Positions 8,598 to 18,766 are shown, counted from the first letter of the stretch. The stretch is 64,000 nucleotides of DNA from Streptomyces minutiscleroticus (GCF_014650875.1 NZ_BMVU01000006.1:62001-126000); one strand, 5' to 3'. The notes: generated from the sequence alone by a model not told the origin. A program made the numbers and translations.

Positions 8598-8766
8598 GAG
8601 TTCGTCCTTCCTTTCACGGCTGTGCGGCACCGGCTACCCCTCGCGCCTCCTCCCACTCCCCCAACGCCCTTGTTCCACACGGCATTTGAGCGTGCGGCCG
8701 CTCCGGTGGGTCCGTGTCCGACGGCCCGTGGCCGGCGTTCCGGGGAGAACGGCGCCCGCCCGGCGG

Positions 8767-9558
8767 TCAGGCCCCGATCCTCACCATCCGCCCGCCGTCG
8801 GTCCGCACGGACCGCGACACCGCCTCCGCGGTGGCACGGACCTGCGGCACCAGCTTCATCGGCTGGAGGAACCGGGCGGGTGTCATCACCGCCACGGCGG
8901 CGGTCACGGTCCCGTGACCGGTGCACACCGGAGCCGCGACGGCACCGTGCCCTTCGAGGCGCGGGTTCGGGGCGGTGATCGCGTACCCCTCCTGCCTCAC
9001 CTTGGCGAGGCGGGTCCGCAGTGCGGCGGCGTCCACGGTCCCGCGCGACGGGTGCGCGGCCTCGGCGGCCGCGCAGGACTCCCTTCTGGCCGCCTCGTTC
9101 GCGTGCGCAAGCAGGACCAGACCCACCGTCGTGTCGAGCAGCGGCGTCCGGGACCCGACCTCGTCCCGGCGCGTCACACCGTGTGCGTCGTCGGACAGGA
9201 AGGACACGCACACACTGTCGACTCCGTCGCGGACCGCGAGCATCACCGCGGCCGAGGTCCGTCTGTGCAGGTCGACCAGGTGTGGCTGGGCGGCCTGCGT
9301 CAACGCCGCGTGCGGTGCGAGAGCGCCCGTCTCCCACAGCCGCAGTCCGATGCGGTAGGTGCCGTCCGCACATTTCTCCAGAGCGCCCCAGGCGTGAAGT
9401 TTGGCGACGATGCGGTGAACCGTGGCGACGGGAAGGCCCGAGCGCCTGCTGATGCCGCTCAGCGTAAGGTTCCGGTTCTCCCGGTCGAAGGCTCCGAGAA
9501 TGCGAAGCGTCCTGTCGACGACCGAGCGTTCGGGCACACCGGAGTGTGGGGTGGTCAT
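8767..9558 (-). CDS. IclR-family transcriptional regulator
   Basis: 263 residues from the ATG at 9558 (MTTPHSG); a longer frame to 9606 exists. Residues 12-75 are the winged helix (DRTLRILGAF, then LSGISRRSGLPVATVHRIVAKL), followed by the IclR effector domain (TYRIGLRLWETG, then GYAITAPNPRLEGHGAVAAP). IclR proteins bind small acids and act as repressors or activators. The gene is divergent from the lipid-synthase cluster across about 1 kb of non-coding DNA, so it may act on that region, though no operator was identified. Confidence 0.85.
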   Translation of the reverse strand: MTTPHSGVPERSVVDRTLRILGAFDRENRNLTLSGISRRSGLPVATVHRIVAKLHAWGALEKCADGTYRIGLRLWETGALAPHAALTQAAQPHLVDLHRRTSAAVMLAVRDGVDSVCVSFLSDDAHGVTRRDEVGSRTPLLDTTVGLVLLAHANEAARRESCAAAEAAHPSRGTVDAAALRTRLAKVRQEGYAITAPNPRLEGHGAVAAPVCTGHGTVTAAVAVMTPARFLQPMKLVPQVRATAEAVSRSVRTDGGRMVRIGA

Positions 9559-10582
9559 CCCGTCAATTCCCTTCACCTGCACGTCGTGATTACTTTGCAC
9601 ATGCACGCACCGGTAAATCTCCGGTCAGGGCGGCCACGTCCATTATTGAACAATCAAGTGGCTTATCAAGGACTTCACTTCGATACTGGCATTTCACTAA
9701 AGACCGCTCTCCCTCGCCCCTTCGCCGTCCCTGCGCCGCGAGCCGCGCGGGGTCCGCCGCGAGCTGCCCGGATCCGCCCCGGCCCCACCCTCCCCTCGCC
9801 GCGACCGCCGCCCACGCGGTCCGGCGTCCTCTCCGTACGGCACCGGACGCGGCGCCCGCGGGGCGGGGCGGCCACCGCGACCGCGTCCGGTGCCGGCAAG
9901 GGGACCGGACACGGGAGGCGGCACCCGCGCCCGGCCCCCCGCCGCCGGGGCCGGCTGTCCGCGTCAAGCCCTCCGTGGGACACGTACGAGTGCCGCTCGT
10001 CGCGCGGGCACGGGACCTCCGAAGCGGGGAGGAAGGACGCCGACGAGCCCGCGCCGCCGCGCGATCAGGGCATTTGACCTGGCTTTTACGCGCCCGCGCG
10101 AGGCACCCGGGCCCATGGCACGGCCCGCTTTTTCACTCTCTGGAAGAGTGGTTGTTTAAGCCATCGCTTCGCGGCAACACTGTCGCCTGCGTGCCCGGGG
10201 CGGCCACTCCCGAGACACCGACAACAGGCGTAGTGAATCCACCTGTCCGATCCACCGGAGGCGAGCCGGACCACCGCGAGTTGACCTACCCGCAAGTTGG
10301 CTTACCGGGCGAGTATTCGTTCCTTGCCGCGTCGGTCACGAGAACGCGGAACAAGAGCACCGACCCGCCCCGGCGCTTTCCGCGCACTCACCGATTCGCG
10401 GCCCCGCCGCAATTCACCGCACCGACCGGCCGAAAAGCCGGTCCGGCCGATGAGCCCTGCCGTGGAACGCGCTCGGCGGAACCGCCTCCCGCCCACGGCC
10501 GCCACCGAGCCGGCGTCGGCACACCGCCGTGCGCCCCTCTTCCGGATCCGCCGGAACCGCACACGAGGAAGGACGACACACC
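9559..10582. other. Long non-coding region ahead of the lipid-synthase cluster
   Basis: No gene is supported. Two islands of unusually low GC stand out: 9575-9705, with ATTATTGAACAATCAAG, and 10120-10320, with GTGGTTGTTTAAGCC and a possible -35 (TTGACC, 10281-10286). ACCGG and CCGGT face each other near 9611-9627. These islands are the best places to look for the promoters of the IclR gene and of the ACP-first operon. The ACP start at 10583 has a GAGGAAGGACG ribosome-binding site. Confidence 0.45.
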
Positions 10583-10858
10583 ATGACCGCAGTGACCGCA
10601 GTGACCGCTCAACAGGCCGAGGAGTGGCTGATCGAGAAGATCGCCCACCGCCTGGGTGTGCCGACCGGGGAGGTCTCGCGCGAGGTGTACTTCGACGAGC
10701 TGGACCTCGACTCGACCGAGGCGCTCATCCTCGCGGGCGAGATGGAGAACTGGCTCGGCTTCGAGCTCAGCACCACGACGCTGTGGTACCACCCCACGAT
10801 CAAGGACCTGGCGTCCTACATAGCCGAGGAGAGCGCTCAGCGTGCGGCCGCTGCCTGA
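10583..10858 (+). CDS. Discrete acyl carrier protein
   Basis: 91 residues, normal for a type II ACP. The phosphopantetheine site is Ser44 in LDLDSTEAL, a DST variant of the DSL motif seen in several PKS carrier proteins. The fold continues with GEMENWLGFELS and WYHPTIKDLASYI. The 3' end overlaps the thioesterase start by 17 bases, implying coupled translation. In the cluster it is separate from the three ACP domains of the megasynthase, so it probably carries a starter or the finished chain to a tailoring or release step. It should be activated by the PPTase at 31363. Confidence 0.9.
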   Translation: MTAVTAVTAQQAEEWLIEKIAHRLGVPTGEVSREVYFDELDLDSTEALILAGEMENWLGFELSTTTLWYHPTIKDLASYIAEESAQRAAAA

Positions 10859-11699
10859 CGCGCGGCCCGCGGTCGCGCACGAGTTCAAGTCCGCCCGGCC
10901 GGGCGGGCGCACGGTCTGCGTCGTCCACCCCGGCGCGCTCGCGCCCCGGGTCTACCGCGGGCTCGCCGAGGCGCTGCCCGAGGACGACGGGCTGACCGTA
11001 CTGGACCTGGGGGCGGTGCCCGAGTACGCGGAGGCGGCGCTGACCGGGGGCAGGGCCGCGACCACCGTCGAGGCCCTGTCGGAACGGCTGCTGGCCGCCC
11101 TGCGGCCGGCACACCGTGTGCACACCCTGGCCGGCTGGTCCTTCGGCGGCGTGCTCGCGCTCGCGATGGTCCACGCGATGCCGGCGGAGCGGCGGCCCGA
11201 GCGCCTGGTGCTCCTCGACAGCATCGCGCCCGTCGACGGGTACAAGCAGCCCGACGAGGCGCTCGACCCCGCCCTCCTGCTGGACTGGTTCGCCATGTAC
11301 CTCGGGGCGAAGCGGCAGCGGGACATCGAGGTGACCCGGGACACACTGTCCGGACGGGGGACCGACGACGGCCTCGTCGCGGTGCTCGACGCGGCGGTCG
11401 CCGCCGGGGCGCTCCCCGCGGACACGCCGCTGCCGGGCCTGCGCAAGCTCTACGACACCTACGTCGACGGCCTGCTGCGCAACAACCGCCTGACGGCTCC
11501 GCACCGTCCCGAGCCCGCTCCCCTGCCGCTGCTGCTGGTGAAGGCCGAACGCAGTCTGGTGCCGGGCGACGCCACGCTGGGGTGGCCGTCGCTCGCCGCC
11601 CACGGGCTGACGGTCCGCGGCTGTCCCGGGGACCACTACACGATGCTCAGCCGCCCCGACTCCCTCGATGTGATCGTCCCGCTGCTGACCGCTTCCTGA
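10842..11699 (+). CDS. Thioesterase (PKS/NRPS type, alpha/beta hydrolase)
   Basis: 285 residues from a GTG at 10842 inside the end of the ACP gene. GWSFGG places the nucleophile at Ser100, and GDHYTML gives the catalytic His265 near the C-terminus. HPGALAP near the start is the oxyanion loop of thioesterase domains. It resembles integrated releasing thioesterases more than classic type II editing enzymes, although it stands alone here. The likely role is to hydrolyse the finished chain from the ACP. Its presence argues for a free acid product or an off-loaded intermediate. Confidence 0.85.
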   Translation: MRPLPDARPAVAHEFKSARPGGRTVCVVHPGALAPRVYRGLAEALPEDDGLTVLDLGAVPEYAEAALTGGRAATTVEALSERLLAALRPAHRVHTLAGWSFGGVLALAMVHAMPAERRPERLVLLDSIAPVDGYKQPDEALDPALLLDWFAMYLGAKRQRDIEVTRDTLSGRGTDDGLVAVLDAAVAAGALPADTPLPGLRKLYDTYVDGLLRNNRLTAPHRPEPAPLPLLLVKAERSLVPGDATLGWPSLAAHGLTVRGCPGDHYTMLSRPDSLDVIVPLLTAS

Positions 11700-11811
11700 C
11701 GCGACGTCACACCGTCGCAGCCCTCCTTCGTCAACCCTTGCGCGTCACCCGCAGGGCCGCTGACCGACCGGGCCCCACCAGGCCCCGCCGTCCGACCAAG
11801 AGAGCCTCGCC

Positions 11812-14800
11812 GTGAACGCTTCGCACCCTGCCGACCTCGACCGCCGGCTCGCCCGAGACCCCATCGCCGTCGTCGGGCTGTCCGCCCTGTACCCCAAGTC
11901 CCGCGACCTGAGGGAGTTCTGGGCGAACGTCGTCTCCGCCGCCGACTGCATCGAGGACGTCCCCGCGACCCACTGGGACGTGTCGGAGCACTACGACCCC
12001 GATCCCTCCGTACCCGACAAGACGTACTCCAAGCGCGGCGGCTTCATCCCGTCCGTCCCGTTCGACCCGCTGGAGTTCGGTCTGCCGCCGAACACCCTCG
12101 AAGTCACCGACGTCCTGCAGCTGCTGAGCCTGGTCGTGGCCCGCGACCTGCTCAAGGACGCGGGCGCCGACCAGGAGTGGTACGACGCCTCCCGCACCGG
12201 CGTCGTCCTCGGTGTGACCGGCGCCAACCAGCTCACCCAGCCGCTGTCCGCGCGCCTGCAGACGCCCGTGCTCAAGGAGGTCGTCCGCTCCTGCGGCCTC
12301 TCGCAGCGGGACGCGGAGGAGATCGCGGAGAAGTTCAAGCTGGCCTTCGCGCCCTGGGAGGAGAACTCCTTCCCCGGCATGCTGGGCAACGTCGTCGCGG
12401 GCCGCATCGCCAACCGCCTCGACCTCGGCGGCACCAACATGACGATCGACGCCGCCTGCGCCAGCTCGCTCGGCGCGGTGAAGGCCGGCATCAGCGACCT
12501 GCTGGAGCGGCGCGCGGACACGATGCTGGTGGGCGGCTGCGACGCCGAGAACACCATCTTCATGTACCTGTGCTTCAGCAAGACGCCCGCCTTCTCCAAG
12601 AGCGGCCGCATCCGCCCGTTCGACGAGGACGCCGACGGCACCCTGATCGGTGAGGGCATCGGCATGCTGGCGCTGCGCCGGCTCTCCGACGCCGAGCGCG
12701 ACGGCAACCGGATCTACTCGGTGATCCGCGGCATCGGCTCCTCCAGCGACGGCCGCTTCAAGTCCATCTACGCGCCCCGCAAGGAGGGGCAGATGACGGC
12801 GCTGCGCCGGGCGTACGAGGACGCGGACGTCTCCCCGGACAGCATCGAGCTCTTCGAGGCGCACGGCACGGGCACGGCCGTCGGCGAGGCGACCGAGCTG
12901 TCCGCCCTGACGGCGGTGGTCTCGGAGCACACCGAGGACCGGCGGTTCGCCGCGGTCGGCAGTGTGAAGTCGCAGATCGGCCACACCAAGGCCGCCGCCG
13001 GCGCGGCCGGTCTGATCAAGCTCTCGCTCGCCCTGCACCACAAGCTGTTCCCGCCCACGATCAACGTGGACAAGCCCAACCCGGCCATCGACTGGGAGAG
13101 CGGCCCCTTCTACGTCAGCGCCCGCACCCGCCCCTGGATCCGCGACCCGCACCGCCCACGGCGCCGCGCCGCCGTGTCCTCGTTCGGCTTCGGCGGCACC
13201 AACTTCCACATGGTCCTGGAGGAGCACGGCGACGGCGACGACCTGAAGGTGATGTTCCCCGCCGCCCAGGTGCACCTCTGGCACGAGCCCGACGTGGACG
13301 GTCTGGTCCGGGCGCTGGACGGGGGCGCGGAGCCGAAGACCGTCCCCGCGCCGGACGGCCACCCGCGGCTCGCCCTGGTGGCCCGCACCGACGCGGAGCT
13401 CGCCGAACTGCGCGCGCTCGCCGCCGCCGAACTGCGCGCCAAGCCCTCGGCGCGGTCCTGGTCGCACCCCAAGGGCGTCTACTTCCGCAGCGCGCAGGCG
13501 CCGGCCGGCAAGGTGGCCGCGCTCTTCGCCGGGCAGGGCAGCCAGTACGTCGAGCCCGGCCGCACCGCGGTGCTCGCGCTGCCGCCGCTGCGGGCGGCCT
13601 TCGACCGGGCGAACGCGGCGTGGGCCGACCACGACCGCCCGCTGTCCCGGGTCGCCTTCCCGCCGCCCGCCTTCGACGAGGCGACGCGCGCGGCCCAGGA
13701 GAGCGAACTGCGGCGCACCGAGTACGCCCAGCCCGCCATCGGCGCCCTGGCGGCCGGCCAGTACCGCTACCTGACCGAGCTCGGCTTCGACGCCGAGGGG
13801 TTCCTCGGGCACAGCTTCGGCGAGCTGGCCGCGCTGTGGGCCGCCGGCGCGATCGACGACGACACGTACTTCGCGCTGGCCCGGGCGCGCGGCGCCGCGA
13901 TGGCCCCGCCCGCCGACCCGGACTTCGACCCGGGCGCCATGGCCGCCGTCACCGCCTCGCGGGAACAGCTCGACCAGCTGCTGACCGCCCACCCCGACCT
14001 GGCCGTCTGCAACCGCAACGCCCCCGACCAGACCGTGGTCGGCGGCGCCACCGACGCCGTGGAGCGGTTCGTCGAGGCGGCGGGCGCGGCCGGTCTGCGG
14101 GCGCAGCGGCTGCCGGTGTCCGCGGCCTTCCACACGCCGTTCGTCGCGCACGCCGTCGAGGCGTTCGGCCGCCGGGTCGCCGAGACGGAGATCCGCGAGC
14201 CGCGCCGTCCGGTGTTCGCGAACGCCCCCGGCGCCTCCTACGGCGCGGACGTCGAGGCCAACCGGCGCACGCTGGTGGACCAGCTCGTGCGCCCCGTGGA
14301 GTTCGCCGACCGGGTGGAGGAGATGTACGCGGCGGGCTTCCGCACCTTCGTGGAGTTCGGTCCCAAGGGCGTGCTGACCCGGCTGGTCGGCCGCATCCTC
14401 GGCGACCGCGAGCACTTCGCGGTGCAGCTCGACCCGGGCAGCGGCGGCGACGCCGACCTCACCCTGAAGCGGGCCGTGGCCCAGCTGGCCGTGCTCGGGC
14501 TGCCGCTGGCGACCCGGGACCGCTACGTGGCCCCGCCCCCGGTGGCCGAGCCCGTCAAGGGCATGACGGTGCCGCTGAACGGCATCAACCACGTGTCCGA
14601 GGCCCGCAGGGCGGCGTACCGCGACGCGCTGGACAACGGCTACCGGGTGCCCGTGCCGGCCCCGCAGGAGCCGCTACCGGCCGCCCGGCACGACGGGCCG
14701 GCGCCGGCCGCCCAGGACACGCACCCCGTGCGCCACGTCCCCTCCTCCGGCCCGGAGGAGACCCCGCAGCCCGCCGCGGCGACCGCCCCGGCGGGCCGGT

Positions 14801-17800
14801 ACCCGCAGCCGGGGGCGACGGCCGGGGCGGCGTCCGCGCCCCTGCCCGTTCCCGCAGACGTCCCGGAGGACAAGTCCGTGCCAGAAGAGCCCTCCGTCCC
14901 CGCGCCGGCCCACGACCGGCTGTCCTCGCTGATCGCGGACCACCTCGCCCTGCACGACGAGTACCTGCGCGGCCAGCTCTCCAGCGCCCGGCGCATGATG
15001 GGGCTCCTGGAGCGCGCCAGTGAGCAGGGCCGCGCCGACGCGGTGGTCCCGGGCCTGGCCTCCGTCAAGGAGCACGGCCTGGCCATCGGCCGCACCCATC
15101 TGCGGGCCAACGAGATCCTGCGGGACCTGGCCGCGCTGGAGGCGGGGGCCTCGGCACCGGTGAGCGAGCCCGCCGAGCAGCCTCCGGCCCAGGCACCGGC
15201 GGTCCTCGCCTCCCCCGTGCACGAGGTGCCCGCCGCCGGGTCGCGGGCCGGGGCGCCCGCGGCCCTCCCGCCGGCCCCGGCCCCCGCGGCCGGACCGGTC
15301 CCGTCCGAGGCCCAGGCCCCGGCGCCGGCCCCCGTACCGGCACCGGCGGCCGCGGAACCGACCGCCGCGGCCGCGCCCCGGCCCGAGGGGACCGCTCCGT
15401 CGGGTCCCTCCGCCGACGACGTGGCGAAGGCGCTGCTCGACGTGGTGGCGCAGAAGACCGGCTACCCGGCCGACATGCTCGACCTCGGCATGGACGTGGA
15501 GGCGGACTTGGGCATCGACTCCATCAAGCGCGTCGAGATCATGGGCGTCCTCCAGGAGACCTTCCCCAGCGCGACTCCGGTGGGCCCCGAACAGCTCGCC
15601 GAACTGCGCACCCTCAACGAGATCGTCGGCTTCGTGCTCAGCCTCGGCGGGTCCGCGGCCCACGAGCGGACCGCCGCCGCCACGGCTCCCGCGAGCGCCG
15701 CTCCCGCCTTCGACACCGACGCGGTCGCCTCCGCCCTGCTCGGCGTGGTGGCGGAGAAGACCGGCTACCCGGCCGACATGCTCGACCTCGGCATGGACGT
15801 CGAAGCCGACCTCGGCATCGACTCCATCAAGCGCGTCGAGATCATGGGCGTCCTCCAGGAAACCTTCCCCAGCCCCACCCCCGTCGGCCCCGAACAGCTC
15901 GCCGAACTGCGCACCCTCAACGAGATCGTCGACTTCGTCCTGGAACTCGGGGGCACCGGTGCCCGGTCCGCGGCCCCGGTCGCCCCGGAGAGCGCGACGG
16001 CCATCACCATGGCCGCCCCCGCCGCCCCGGCCGCCCCGACGGCCAGGGACGACGTGCGCGCCGCCCTCCTCGACGTCGTCGCCCAGAAGACCGGCTACCC
16101 CGCCGACATGCTCGACCTCGACATGAACATCGAAGCCGACCTCGGCATCGACTCCATCAAGCGCGTCGAGATCATGGGCGTCCTCCAGGAAACCTTCCCC
16201 AGCCCCACCCCCGTCGGCCCCGAACAGCTCGCCGAACTGCGCACCCTCGGCGACATCGTCGACTTCGTCACCGGACTCTCCCCAACCCCCGCCCCCCGGA
16301 CACCGGCCACCACCGGAAGCGCGACGGCCGAACCCGCCGCCGCCCCGGCCGCGATCGGCCGCGGCCAGGCCGCTCTCGTGGACCTGCCGCTCCCGGACCG
16401 GATCGTCGACGCCTACCCGCAGGGAGCGACCGCGCTCCTCGTGGACGACGGCAGCGAGGTCGCCCGGGCGACGGCGGACCGGCTCCGCACGGCCGGCTGG
16501 CGGGTGCGCGTCCTGCGCCTGCCCGGCGTCGAGCAGCGCGTCGAGGGAGCGGCGGACCTGCCCCTCGCCAACTGGGGCACCAACGAACTGGCCTCGCGGG
16601 TGAAGGAGCTGGACGGCGAGCCGGTCCACCTCGTGCTCGGCTTCGCCGCCGCGGACGGCCTGCCGTGGGCCGAGGGCGTGCGCAGGCTCGCGCACGCACT
16701 GCTCGTCGCCCGCCACCTGGTCGGCCCGCTGACCGGCGCGGCGGCCGGCGGCCGGCGGGCCTCCTTCGTCACCGTCACTCGCCTGGACGGCGCCTTCGGC
16801 CTCACCGGGGTCCCGGAGGACGCCGCGCCCGCCGGCGGCGTGGGCGGTCTGGTCAAGACCCTGGCGGTGGAGGCGCCCGAACTCTTCTGCCGCGCCGTCG
16901 ACCTGGCCCCCGCGCTCGACGCCGACCGGGCCGCCGGCCTGGTCCTGGAGGAGGTGTACGACGCGGCGGGCGTCCCGGTGCAGGTGGGCCGCGACGGCAC
17001 CCGGCGGGTCGCGCTCACCCTGGGCGAGGAGCCCCTCGACGGCACCGGTTCCGCACCGGCCGTCCCGGTCGGCCCCGACGACCTGCTGGTGGTGACGGGC
17101 GGCGGACGCGGCATCACCGCGCGCTGCGCCGTGGCCCTGGCCGCCGCGCACCGTCCGGGGCTGCTCCTGCTGGGCCGTACGGCGCTGGGCGAGGAGCCGG
17201 CCTGGGCGCACGGCCTGGCCGACGCGGGCGAGCTGAAGGCGGCCGCCGCCGCCCATCTGAAGCAGACGGGCGAGAAGCCGACGCCCAAGCGGGTGGAGCA
17301 GCTGTACCAGGCGGTCGTCGGCGAGCGCGAGATCCGGCGGACCCTGGCGGACGTCCGCGCCGCGGGCAGCGAGGTCGAGTACCTGCCGGTGGACATCACC
17401 GACGCCGCCGCGACCGCGGCCGCCCTGGCCCCGTACCGGGAGCGGGTCACCGGTCTGGTGCACGGCGCCGGAGTCCTGGCGGACCAGCTGATCTCCGCGA
17501 AGAAGGCGGCCGAGATCGAGCGCGTCCTCTCCGTCAAGCTCGGCGGTCTGCAGTCCGTCGTCGCCGCCCTGCCGGCCGACCGGCTGCGCCACGTCCTGCT
17601 GTTCTCCTCGGTCGCCGGGTTCTTCGGCAACCGCGGCCAGTCGGACTACGCCATGGCCAACGAGACCCTCAACGCCTGGGCCGCCGCCTTCCGGCGCAGC
17701 CACCCCGGGGCCCACGTCACCTCCCTCAACTGGGGCGCCTGGGACAGCGGCATGGTGTCGCCCCAGATCAAGGCGGTCTTCGAGGAGCGCGGCATCACGC

Positions 17801-18750
17801 TGATCCCGGAGGGGACGGGGACCCGCCTGTTCACCGAGCAGTTCGCGCCCGAGCGGGCCGGCGACCTGGTCACCGTGCTCGGCCCCACCACCCCCCTGTC
17901 GGAGCGCGCGGCGACCGCGCCCGCGTCCCCGGTCGCCCTGGAGCGGGACCTGACCGCGCTGGTCTCCCAGCCGCTGGTCGCCGACCACGTCATCGGTGAC
18001 GCGCCGGTGCTGCCCGCGACGGCGGCCCTCGGCTGGACCGCGGGCGCCGTCGAGCGGCTGACCGGCCGGACCGTCGCGCAGATCCGGGACTTCGCGGTGC
18101 ACAAGGGCGTCGTCTTCGACGGGGGCCTCGACACCCGCACGTTCCGGCTCGGCGTCGACCCCACGCCCGACGGCAGGGAGGCGGACGTCACGATCCGCTC
18201 GGTGGGCGGCGACGGCGGCCCGCGCCCGCACTACGCGGCCCGGGTGATCCTCGACGCCCCCGCCGGCGAGGCACCGCGGATCACCACGCTGCCCGCCCTC
18301 GGCGGCGGCACCGACGCGCAGGGCTTCTACACCGACGGCACCCTCTTCCACGGCGCCTCGCTGCGCGGCCTGCGCCGGGTGCTGGAGTCGGACGAATCCC
18401 GGCTCGTGGTCGAGTGCGCGCTGGACGAGCACCGGCCCGAGGGCGGCGCCTTCGGCAGCGGCCGCTACGCGCCCGGCACCGCCGACCTGCTGCTGCAGGC
18501 CGCGCTGGTGTGGATGCGGCTGAACCGCGGCACGGCGAGCCTGCCGACGTCGGTGGCGCGGGCCGACCTGTACGAGGCGCTGCCGGACGGCGAGCCGTTC
18601 GTCGTGGTGGTGGAGCCGGTGTCGGCGAACGGCACCGGTGCGAACCTCACGGTCACCGCGTGCGCCCCCGACGGCCGGGTCCTGCTCCGGTTCGCCGACG
18701 TGTCCCTCGTGTCCACCCCGCAGCTGGCCGCCAAGTTCGCGAGCCGCTGA
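11812..18750 (+). CDS. Pfa2/PfaA-like secondary-lipid synthase, KS-MAT-ACP-ACP-ACP-KR-DH
   Basis: 2312 residues. KS: about 15-470, catalytic Cys216 (DAACASS), His351 (EAHGTGT) and His391 (SQIGHTKAA). Malonyl-type AT: about 560-900, Ser668 (GHSFGE) and His774 (AAFHTPF). A Pro/Ala linker leads to three ACPs with serines 1237, 1338 and 1448, each in GIDSIKR. KR: about 1750-2030, VTGGGRGITAR nucleotide loop, Ser1933 and Tyr1946. The C-terminal 270 residues resemble a PKS-type dehydratase hotdog (DHVIGDAPVLPAT). This is the PfaA/Pfa2 order of polyunsaturated fatty acid synthases, with three carrier domains, at the low end for the family. The GTG at 11812 follows AAGAGAG. It would do iterative malonyl loading, condensation and ketoreduction. 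Confidence 0.9.
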   Translation: MNASHPADLDRRLARDPIAVVGLSALYPKSRDLREFWANVVSAADCIEDVPATHWDVSEHYDPDPSVPDKTYSKRGGFIPSVPFDPLEFGLPPNTLEVTDVLQLLSLVVARDLLKDAGADQEWYDASRTGVVLGVTGANQLTQPLSARLQTPVLKEVVRSCGLSQRDAEEIAEKFKLAFAPWEENSFPGMLGNVVAGRIANRLDLGGTNMTIDAACASSLGAVKAGISDLLERRADTMLVGGCDAENTIFMYLCFSKTPAFSKSGRIRPFDEDADGTLIGEGIGMLALRRLSDAERDGNRIYSVIRGIGSSSDGRFKSIYAPRKEGQMTALRRAYEDADVSPDSIELFEAHGTGTAVGEATELSALTAVVSEHTEDRRFAAVGSVKSQIGHTKAAAGAAGLIKLSLALHHKLFPPTINVDKPNPAIDWESGPFYVSARTRPWIRDPHRPRRRAAVSSFGFGGTNFHMVLEEHGDGDDLKVMFPAAQVHLWHEPDVDGLVRALDGGAEPKTVPAPDGHPRLALVARTDAELAELRALAAAELRAKPSARSWSHPKGVYFRSAQAPAGKVAALFAGQGSQYVEPGRTAVLALPPLRAAFDRANAAWADHDRPLSRVAFPPPAFDEATRAAQESELRRTEYAQPAIGALAAGQYRYLTELGFDAEGFLGHSFGELAALWAAGAIDDDTYFALARARGAAMAPPADPDFDPGAMAAVTASREQLDQLLTAHPDLAVCNRNAPDQTVVGGATDAVERFVEAAGAAGLRAQRLPVSAAFHTPFVAHAVEAFGRRVAETEIREPRRPVFANAPGASYGADVEANRRTLVDQLVRPVEFADRVEEMYAAGFRTFVEFGPKGVLTRLVGRILGDREHFAVQLDPGSGGDADLTLKRAVAQLAVLGLPLATRDRYVAPPPVAEPVKGMTVPLNGINHVSEARRAAYRDALDNGYRVPVPAPQEPLPAARHDGPAPAAQDTHPVRHVPSSGPEETPQPAAATAPAGRYPQPGATAGAASAPLPVPADVPEDKSVPEEPSVPAPAHDRLSSLIADHLALHDEYLRGQLSSARRMMGLLERASEQGRADAVVPGLASVKEHGLAIGRTHLRANEILRDLAALEAGASAPVSEPAEQPPAQAPAVLASPVHEVPAAGSRAGAPAALPPAPAPAAGPVPSEAQAPAPAPVPAPAAAEPTAAAAPRPEGTAPSGPSADDVAKALLDVVAQKTGYPADMLDLGMDVEADLGIDSIKRVEIMGVLQETFPSATPVGPEQLAELRTLNEIVGFVLSLGGSAAHERTAAATAPASAAPAFDTDAVASALLGVVAEKTGYPADMLDLGMDVEADLGIDSIKRVEIMGVLQETFPSPTPVGPEQLAELRTLNEIVDFVLELGGTGARSAAPVAPESATAITMAAPAAPAAPTARDDVRAALLDVVAQKTGYPADMLDLDMNIEADLGIDSIKRVEIMGVLQETFPSPTPVGPEQLAELRTLGDIVDFVTGLSPTPAPRTPATTGSATAEPAAAPAAIGRGQAALVDLPLPDRIVDAYPQGATALLVDDGSEVARATADRLRTAGWRVRVLRLPGVEQRVEGAADLPLANWGTNELASRVKELDGEPVHLVLGFAAADGLPWAEGVRRLAHALLVARHLVGPLTGAAAGGRRASFVTVTRLDGAFGLTGVPEDAAPAGGVGGLVKTLAVEAPELFCRAVDLAPALDADRAAGLVLEEVYDAAGVPVQVGRDGTRRVALTLGEEPLDGTGSAPAVPVGPDDLLVVTGGGRGITARCAVALAAAHRPGLLLLGRTALGEEPAWAHGLADAGELKAAAAAHLKQTGEKPTPKRVEQLYQAVVGEREIRRTLADVRAAGSEVEYLPVDITDAAATAAALAPYRERVTGLVHGAGVLADQLISAKKAAEIERVLSVKLGGLQSVVAALPADRLRHVLLFSSVAGFFGNRGQSDYAMANETLNAWAAAFRRSHPGAHVTSLNWGAWDSGMVSPQIKAVFEERGITLIPEGTGTRLFTEQFAPERAGDLVTVLGPTTPLSERAATAPASPVALERDLTALVSQPLVADHVIGDAPVLPATAALGWTAGAVERLTGRTVAQIRDFAVHKGVVFDGGLDTRTFRLGVDPTPDGREADVTIRSVGGDGGPRPHYAARVILDAPAGEAPRITTLPALGGGTDAQGFYTDGTLFHGASLRGLRRVLESDESRLVVECALDEHRPEGGAFGSGRYAPGTADLLLQAALVWMRLNRGTASLPTSVARADLYEALPDGEPFVVVVEPVSANGTGANLTVTACAPDGRVLLRFADVSLVSTPQLAAKFASR
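15800..16248 (+). repeat. Identical 119-bp segments in the second and third ACP domains
   Basis: Bases 15800-15918 and 16130-16248 are identical over 119 bp, including synonymous positions, starting before the GIDSIKR serine and running to CGCACCCTC. The first ACP (around 15520) differs at many synonymous sites over the same stretch. This points to recent duplication or gene conversion between ACP2 and ACP3. Confidence 0.85.
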
Positions 18751-18766
18751 GCAGACCCACGGACCG

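Noticed and set aside
10842..11699. Type II editing thioesterase
   Set aside because: Motif context resembles releasing thioesterase domains more than compact type II enzymes, though this cannot be settled by eye.
11731..14592. Minus-strand open frame of over 950 codons under the first megasynthase
   Set aside because: It is antisense to the KS-AT region, whose codon use and catalytic motifs are unmistakable; the antisense protein has no recognisable domain.
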